From the NCBI GenBank assembly GCA_028710655.1, contig JAQTTS010000025.1, forward strand, positions 1-14,147: DNA of 14,147 bases, written 5' to 3'. The stretch comes from Dehalococcoidales bacterium. GTDB taxonomy: Bacteria > Chloroflexota > Dehalococcoidia > Dehalococcoidales > UBA5760. Position 1 is the first letter of the stretch; each line of letters begins with the position of its first letter. Positions 12,001 to 14,147 of this stretch are shown here, piece after piece. The notes under the pieces were generated by a model. That model ran no database searches. It was not told the origin of the DNA and worked only from the letters and a program-made list of their open reading frames with translations. The translations under genes and the position numbers were made by a program.

Positions 12001-14147
12001 GCAAATCTCTCAAACGATTCTACTGCCCCTCTTAATTTAATCTCCGGTTCCCTTCCTCTCTGGCGCAAGATAGCATCTATTCTTGTGATTTTTACACGTT
12101 CTGAACGAGGACCTGATCCCGGAGCAGAAAAAGCCGGCTGTTTCAACTGCGCGGCTAAATTATCCCGCGCTTTTAATAACTCGGCGTTCGACATCTGTTC
12201 AAATGAAAGTTCACCCTCAGCATGCTTGAAACTATCCGGGATTGCCCTTGAAGAATAAATATACTTGTTATCGGAAATCCTGATAAAACCTCCGTCGGCA
12301 GTTAGTTTATACAGATTCCCCTGATTATCCTTAAATACCGGACCTCCGTAAATAAGCTTAATCTTGCCATCTTCTATTAGGAGATCATAGTCACGGTCGG
12401 CCTGAATATCTACTTCGCTGTCGCCTGTATAAGCCTTAACTGCCCTGATGCCTACTATCTTTCCGGCACTCTGAATAAACCTTCCATCACTCTGGCGGCG
12501 GAAAATATTCCCATGCCCATCATCATACAGGTCTACCGAACCTTCAACTAAAGTAAGCGTCGTAGACTTACCGCCATAAACGGTAATCTTGACTTTTTGC
12601 CGGTCAATACCCTCCCATTCCATATTGACTTTATTCAGCGCCGCCCTGAGCACCCTGAACCCCTGGTCCTTGTCCGGATCATAACCTCGAGGAAGATGTT
12701 CCAGCACTTTGGGGTCTCTGGCTAATTCCCGGGCGTTGGCTAAAGCGTCCTGCTCGGCTTTAAGCACTGCTTCCTTCAAGACCACAAAATTCTTATCCCG
12801 GGTCAAATCATAATCTGCTGGTAAATATTTTTTTACCCTTTCATCCTTGGAAAGCTTAAAATTCATCTCCCAAAGCGTGCCCTGCGTTAACCCTAAGGCT
12901 TCCCTTAATTTAGTAAATCCATCAGTCCTGTCTTTTTCAAAATCATAATCCGGATACAACTCTCTGAGTTTTCGTCTTACTAAACCATTATTCGTTGCGA
13001 TATCGCGGAACTCCGCCACGTTAATTTTGTCAAAGGCTTCTATGGCCGCGGCGAAGGAATCAGATTCGTTTATTTTCATATCCAGTTTCAATTCCTTCGC
13101 TCGCCTCTGGTTGAATTCGATCAGAGATTTCCTTAATGCCTCCCGGTCCTTAATGTCTCCCTCGAATCCGATCGTTTCTGCTAAGCCTTTTAACTGTTCA
13201 AGCTGCTCCGCGCCTAGGCTGTACCCCTGGAGCTGCCCGCTAAAAGGAGAAGAAAGGATGGATACCGCTTTTGCCCCCTCCCAGGAAAACGCCGGATCAA
13301 CGGAACTAATACCCCATATTCCTATGTTTCCCCGTCCGGGCGCGCTTCCCGCTTCCAACTGCCACCCTTCGAAAGAAGCTTTTTTCAGTTCTTTGCCATC
13401 GGTAGTATAAGTATAAGCATTATTTCCGCTATAAATTTTTGATTTGCCTCCGCCGATCACTTCCAGAAGAGTGCGTCCTTCCTTTAAGCCATAAGCTAAA
13501 GCCAGTTCGCTGGCATAATAACCGCCTGCGTCTAATAATTTGCCATCCTCTCCCCGGTGGGATAAGGCAATAAACTGCCCCTCTCCCGGAGTGGCTTCTT
13601 TTAAGTAATTAGTCAGGGTGAAGAACTCTAGCTGTCCGCTCCTGTCAAAGTAGATGTTAGAGTTGTTGTCCGCGGACATGGTAGCGGTCTTGATGTATGG
13701 TTTATAGCGGTCGGCTACGTTGGCATAAAAGGCCTTATCCCCGGCGTGATTGACTAAGTGCAGGTTTACCTGATCCTGGGATAATCCGGCGGTAAACGGT
13801 GTCTGCAGGCTGGAGATCAACCACTGGTTGGCCGCTTTGCCTTCAGGCAGTAATTCTACGGCATGGTAATTGGCCTGGGTCTTCTTAAAATCCTGGAAGG
13901 CAGCGGAGACATCAGCGATCTTGGCATCGGCTTTCTTGGCCAGCACATCTTTAGTCACGCGGCCTAAGTCAGAATCCTGCTGGGATTGCCATTCCATGAA
14001 AGCGCGGTCTTTCTTTGTTGCGTCCAAGCCCTGGTAGGCAGTGTCTGTTTTCTTGGTTTCCTCGAATGCCGCGCGCTGCTGCCTTTCCTGGTCGGTTAAT
14101 GTTTTGTGGGTGTCCAGGGCACCAGCGTCGGCTAAAAGCTGGGGCGG
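1..14147 (-). CDS. Giant multidomain protein, internal fragment (both ends outside the window)
   Basis: One minus-strand frame (codon first bases at positions equal to 2 modulo 3) is open from base 14147 to base 3, giving 4,715 codons with no stop, roughly 0.5 MDa. A non-coding frame would meet a stop about every 21 codons. The translation looks like real protein throughout: alternating globular, coiled-coil, linker and membrane-like segments, and motifs in order. No start can be assigned because the frame is already open at the right edge, and no stop is reached at the left edge. Recognisable parts are a SecA-like motor (residues 1538-2157), an HExxH peptidase-like domain (4474-4715), 43-44-residue repeats (355-504) and a duplicated module of about 86 residues. 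I found only three cysteines, at residues 1846, 2124 and 4090. Giant genes of this style are known in Omnitrophota. I cannot name an ortholog, and the overall function is unknown. Confidence is high for the frame and low for the role. Confidence 0.95.
3..728 (-). other. HExxH zinc-metallopeptidase-like domain between two hydrophobic segments (residues 4474-4715, continues past the edge)
   Basis: A basic NRRR followed by MLAAGLAAALTVAGVSVA (bases 675-728) resembles an internal signal-anchor. The body is a small alpha/beta domain with strands EVVIHLVVADLL and ARVEFISENEYRIIYDY. These lead to a hydrophobic helix bearing AHEVIGHMTIP, with H4609, E4610 and H4614 (bases 306-323). In zincins the two His bind zinc and the Glu activates water. 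A third ligand could be E4631 or E4632 in EDEEIAFSRSIDYV, 17-18 residues after the second His, as in gluzincin-type sites. A second hydrophobic segment, NIALGVSLPVITAAAAYGG (from base 68), runs to the window edge. The substrate is unknown. The motif is short, so a non-catalytic zinc site remains possible, but the flanking hydrophobic helix and downstream Glu support a real peptidase fold. Confidence 0.65.
729..1034 (-). other. Low-complexity linker before the peptidase-like domain (residues 4372-4473)
   Basis: The segment is rich in Asn, Gly, Pro, Val and Ala (NVTPVGALVNTTGDN, GPQSGLVPVAAGNAA). It closes with a short amphipathic helix (YQELVSRLQVLNRRR) whose basic end abuts the next hydrophobic segment. 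It looks like a flexible tether between the helical part and the membrane-proximal peptidase-like domain. Confidence 0.5.
1035..1292 (-). repeat. Duplicated module, copy B (residues 4286-4371)
   Basis: The copy begins HPIRAARQLVAAVAALLRR and carries the same core DLVSARGFFRVSNETR at residues 4305-4320 (bases 1188-1235). It is exactly 360 codons after copy A. GLFG follows, then H4354-E, N4359-E, L4364, Q4367-R and F4371 in register with copy A. The flanks have diverged much more than the core, so the 16-residue core appears under the strongest constraint. Confidence 0.8.
1293..2105 (-). other. Helical, aromatic-rich region between the two module copies (residues 4015-4285)
   Basis: The chain is mostly helical, with clusters of Tyr and Phe (MPYSYFSFFYGFNAIFELF, near base 1840), Asn/His/Gln-rich helices near base 1420 and the third cysteine (C4090). 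It resembles a helical-repeat or toroid-like fold, but I recognise no family. The final helix leads into copy B of the duplicated module. Confidence 0.4.
2106..2363 (-). repeat. Duplicated module, copy A (residues 3929-4014)
   Basis: The copy begins RPITQLFAGIRAV and contains DLVSARGFFRVSNETR (residues 3945-3960, bases 2268-2315), which is identical in copy B. GLFG follows, then a helix with H3997-E, N4002-E, L4007, Q4010-R and F4014. These residues fall at the same spacings as in copy B (+5, +10, +13 and +17 from His). The DNA of the core includes gacaccctaaagaagcctct (2281-2300), shared exactly with copy B. Confidence 0.8.
2364..2957 (-). other. Low-complexity linker (residues 3731-3928)
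   Basis: The stretch is rich in Pro, Ser, Gly, Ala, Asn and Thr with few charged residues (VAPSLSIATPVGVTNIGAAP, LSASAGSRSGD). No catalytic motif is seen. It likely forms an extended, flexible connection between the HExxE segment and the helical part with the duplicated module. A short strand-like piece (FTSVFVVLND) near base 2430 may begin the next domain. Confidence 0.5.
2958..3434 (-). other. Domain with HExxE...H possible metal site (residues 3572-3730)
   Basis: This compact alpha/beta segment has strands DGIRAVHVPDL, GHVGFGLDG and PSIYIG. They lead into VPHELAEARLHVQEKLDLG, where H3665, E3666, E3669 and H3673 lie on one helix (H3665 codon at bases 3153-3155). A later helix contains IHEQAN with H3700 (bases 3048-3050). 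A strand, then a helix with HExxE, then a His on a following helix resembles a metal-binding zincin-like layout, though it is not the canonical HExxH. I think metal binding is possible but unproven. It could equally be a structural domain. Confidence 0.35.
3435..4802 (-). other. Mixed helical and beta region of unknown function (residues 3116-3571)
   Basis: Residues of about 3116-3360 are charged and helical. Residues of about 3360-3571 carry more strands, with prolines and paired hydrophobics (PLTITTLDPLVTDL, ILGDNGLITDNPGIM). The charged-turn piece SQGRFNGEVIDQLIR lies near base 3580. I found no catalytic motif, cysteine or clear repeat. I do not recognise the fold, and the segment may contain two or more domains. 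Confidence 0.4.
4803..5522 (-). other. Helical region with two wing-like segments (residues 2876-3115)
   Basis: After the coiled coil the chain is globular, mostly helical, with LTQRGLEAVQLFG at residues 2925-2937 (bases 5337-5375). A later segment, LDKLGWPLVQLGQARMDEDG followed by FTDYG, spans residues of about 3082-3109. Both end in the same [LF]T-x-x-G pattern seen at residue 2613. Between them lies a helical stretch with the leucine-rich piece LTLALALGAILKNAG-like in character near base 5020. The identity of the fold is unknown; a degenerate winged-helix array is one option. Confidence 0.4.
5523..5831 (-). other. Coiled coil (residues 2773-2875)
   Basis: This is a long Gln/Ala/Glu/Arg-rich helix with regular Leu and Ile positions (LLKQEIADTQARITRLEATL) and glutamine runs. 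It has one break near residue 2826 (NPGQ), then continues to LQSLNNLAELQEQ. It is predicted by eye as an antiparallel helical hairpin or dimeric coiled coil. Its likely role is a rigid spacer or a self-association surface. Confidence 0.6.
5832..6281 (-). other. Mixed helical region with a second LRQTR repeat (residues 2623-2772)
   Basis: The acidic helical chain contains LRQTRENLEGG at residue 2694 (base 6068), which repeats the LRQTRDYLKRG at residue 2592. The aligned downstream strand is GYLALDGRGLVVI. A short acidic loop (TDEEKPEEE) follows, and then Leu/Pro-rich sequence. The pair of LRQTR units, 102 residues apart, suggests an internal duplication of a small helix-plus-hairpin domain. 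No known family is recognised. Confidence 0.45.
6282..6623 (-). other. Coiled coil ending in a wing-like LTDYG segment (residues 2509-2622)
   Basis: Leu, Ile and Val recur at heptad-like spacing between Gln, Glu, Arg and Asp (LNREIRQARSEL, VERTQSQLDRAEDQLARLE). A short Pro-rich break (NTPPPAQ) follows, then a second helix. The segment ends in LKRGLIQDRDGRFALTDYG at residues 2599-2617. That helix, charged turn, strand and LTxxG pattern looks like the wing of a winged-helix fold. Similar endings recur at residues 2925 and 3105. Confidence 0.55.
6624..7676 (-). other. Linker then Ala/Gln/Glu-rich helical segment (residues 2158-2508)
   Basis: Immediately after the motor comes a basic stretch (LRTGLRRRSN) and a DGKP linker (GQDGKPLTD, bases 7560-7586). 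A Ser/Thr/Ala-rich linker then runs to about residue 2320. From about 2325 the composition is strongly Ala, Gln and Glu with heptad-like spacing (LAELQQLEIQLAQQQQE, near base 6930), suggesting a coiled coil or long single helix. No enzymatic motif is seen. Its likely role is a spacer. Confidence 0.5.
7677..9536 (-). other. SecA/DEAD-type translocase-like nucleotide-binding module (residues 1538-2157)
   Basis: Motifs occur in the SecA order. A Q-motif-like FLEWQ precedes a Walker A variant PGSTKT, with G1572, K1575 and T1576 (bases 9420-9437). HMLEP at about 1594 sits where motif Ia is expected. A Walker B IDEAS follows, with D1674 and E1675 (bases 9117-9128). After an insert of about 265 residues comes IYYKYGLSDVMMSTGTPMT, ending near base 8309. 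This matches the SecA signature FFRxYxKLxGMTGTA in spacing and key residues. A second RecA-like half follows, with GTPDFKFGSNI (bases 7830-7862) in the motif V position. QWWNRIFGKNRGPGRG follows in the motif VI position (SecA: QLRGRSGRQGDPG). SecA couples ATP hydrolysis to pushing unfolded proteins through SecYEG. Lys and Asp-Glu are kept here, so ATP binding is plausible, but motifs V and VI are degenerate and turnover is doubtful. A diverged DEAD-box helicase is the alternative. The insert sits where SecA has its preprotein-binding domain. Confidence 0.75.
9537..10658 (-). other. Low-complexity linker with a small globular part (residues 1164-1537)
   Basis: Residues of about 1164-1270 are rich in Ser, Ala, Gly, Gln and Pro and carry GPDGKPVD at residues 1208-1215 (bases 10503-10526). 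Residues of about 1280-1370 look globular, with a helix (VTPQEVMTRAEQLRQKG) then a strand pair (PTVIARTNEGEWIVADP). Residues of about 1370-1480 return to Pro/Ala/Glu linker. The last 55 residues form a charged helix leading into the SecA-like module. I recognise no family. A related DGKP linker motif lies on the far side of the motor at residue 2188. Confidence 0.45.
10659..11594 (-). other. Hydrophobic, glycine/alanine-rich, possibly membrane-inserting region (residues 852-1163)
   Basis: The region opens with the strongest candidate transmembrane segment of this half, ALSGTIFIVTLGVGAYVGVA at bases 11535-11594. Alanine-rich helices follow (AEAVGGAATASTAVAQSAQA). Further weakly hydrophobic pieces are AALGEAAGFLLPSAGVGIG, FLGTTFLVGQIAKVVSGL and WQIGLPVLPTLIPGLVRIF. 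Between them are aromatic and polar loops (WDAPYNFGQYL). This could be a multi-pass membrane region or a buried hydrophobic fold. The lack of long uninterrupted hydrophobic runs after the first segment leaves topology uncertain. It separates the N-terminal repeats from the SecA-like motor and could place them on different sides of a membrane. Confidence 0.45.
11595..12245 (-). other. Charged helical domain (residues 635-851)
   Basis: This stretch is rich in Arg, Glu, Lys and Gln with regular hydrophobic spacing, typical of helical bundles or short coiled coils (for example around RVKLREDRLQIKGEVQQVRN, near base 11850). It ends in an aromatic-rich piece, RWERWFVNNWN, just before the hydrophobic region. 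That position suits an amphipathic juxtamembrane segment. No known domain is recognised. Confidence 0.45.
12246..12635 (-). other. Beta-rich domain of hairpin-like segments (residues 505-634)
   Basis: Directly after the third 43-residue repeat the chain turns strand-like. Short hairpins are centred on DG, GN or DN turns: DDGHGNIF, RQSDGRFI, DNQGNLYKLTADGGF and SDNKYIY. The segment opens with WEGID at residue 511, a pentapeptide found again inside the SecA-like module at residue 1882. It could be a small beta-barrel or beta-propeller-like fold; I cannot assign a family. No catalytic residues stand out. Confidence 0.45.
12636..13085 (-). repeat. Tandem 43-44-residue protein repeat (three clear units, one degenerate)
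   Basis: Three clear units start at residues 397 (LYPDYDFEKD), 441 (YLPADYDLTRD) and 484 (HLPRGYDPDKD). They lie at base 12959, 12827 and 12698, a period of 44 then 43 residues. The shared pattern is an L-P turn, a YD pair, a charged residue run ending in Asp, an FxxL core and an amphipathic helix (TKLREAL, VVLKEAV, RVLRAAL). A weaker unit appears to precede them near residue 355, with NESDSFAAAIEAF in the FxxL position. The DNA copies are diverged, so the repeat is old and held at protein level. The likely structure is a short helical array. No function is recognised. Confidence 0.75.
13086..14147 (-). other. Charged helical segment followed by beta-rich domain (residues 1-354)
   Basis: Residues 1 to about 100 are rich in Gln, Lys, Glu, Asp and Ala with few prolines, as expected for long surface helices or a coiled coil. 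Residues of about 105-310 change to a mix of aromatic and glycine-rich strands, with hairpin-like pieces such as FDRSGQLEFF and YTYTTDGKELKKASF, each turning at a DG or SG. Residues of about 310-354 return to charged helix. No catalytic motif is visible and I do not recognise the family. The hairpins resemble those at residues 505-634, so the two beta-rich parts may be related. Domain limits are by eye. Confidence 0.5.

Noticed and set aside
13027..13410. Plus-strand open frame of 127 codons
   Set aside because: It overlaps the N-terminal part of the giant frame in antisense, has no recognisable domain and reads as Ser-rich shadow sequence.
1..14147. Polyketide synthase or non-ribosomal peptide synthetase as the source of the long frame
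   Set aside because: No ketosynthase, acyltransferase, adenylation, condensation or carrier-protein motif was seen anywhere in the translation.

Overview
The whole window lies inside one very long protein-coding gene on the minus strand. Read by hand from base 14147 down to base 1, one frame runs for 4,715 codons without a stop and leaves the window at both edges. The true start lies to the right of the window and the true stop to its left. I see no intergenic gap, RNA gene, CRISPR array, insertion sequence, promoter or terminator. All other open frames on either strand are short and out of phase with this gene.

Taxonomy is inference. A gene of more than 14 kb, with mid GC, mixed use of AGG/AGA and CGC for arginine, frequent TTA for leucine, coiled coils, low-complexity linkers and a buried SecA-like motor, suggests Omnitrophota or a related uncultivated PVC-edge lineage. 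Genes for proteins of tens of thousands of residues are known from that group. I found only three cysteine codons in 4,715 residues, two of them in the SecA-like part.

Residue numbers count from the right edge: residue n starts at base 14147-3(n-1). Residues 1-354 are charged helices followed by a beta-rich part. Residues 355-504 hold a 43-44-residue repeat. Residues 505-634 are beta-rich, and 635-851 are charged and helical. Residues 852-1163 are hydrophobic and glycine-rich. Residues 1164-1537 are mostly linker. Residues 1538-2157 are a SecA/DEAD-type nucleotide-binding motor with recognisable but altered motifs.

Residues 2158-2875 are linkers, alanine/glutamine-rich helices and two long coiled coils, with short segments resembling winged-helix wings. 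Residues 2876-3571 are mixed helical and beta. Residues 3572-3730 carry a possible HExxE...H metal site. Residues 3929-4371 are helical and bracketed by a duplicated module of about 86 residues. Residues 4474-4715 form an HExxH zinc-metallopeptidase-like domain between two hydrophobic segments.

My reading is a membrane-associated giant protein combining a translocase-like ATPase, long spacer segments and a peptidase-like end. It may act at the cell envelope or on other cells. The combined function is inference; the frame, motifs and repeats are seen directly.
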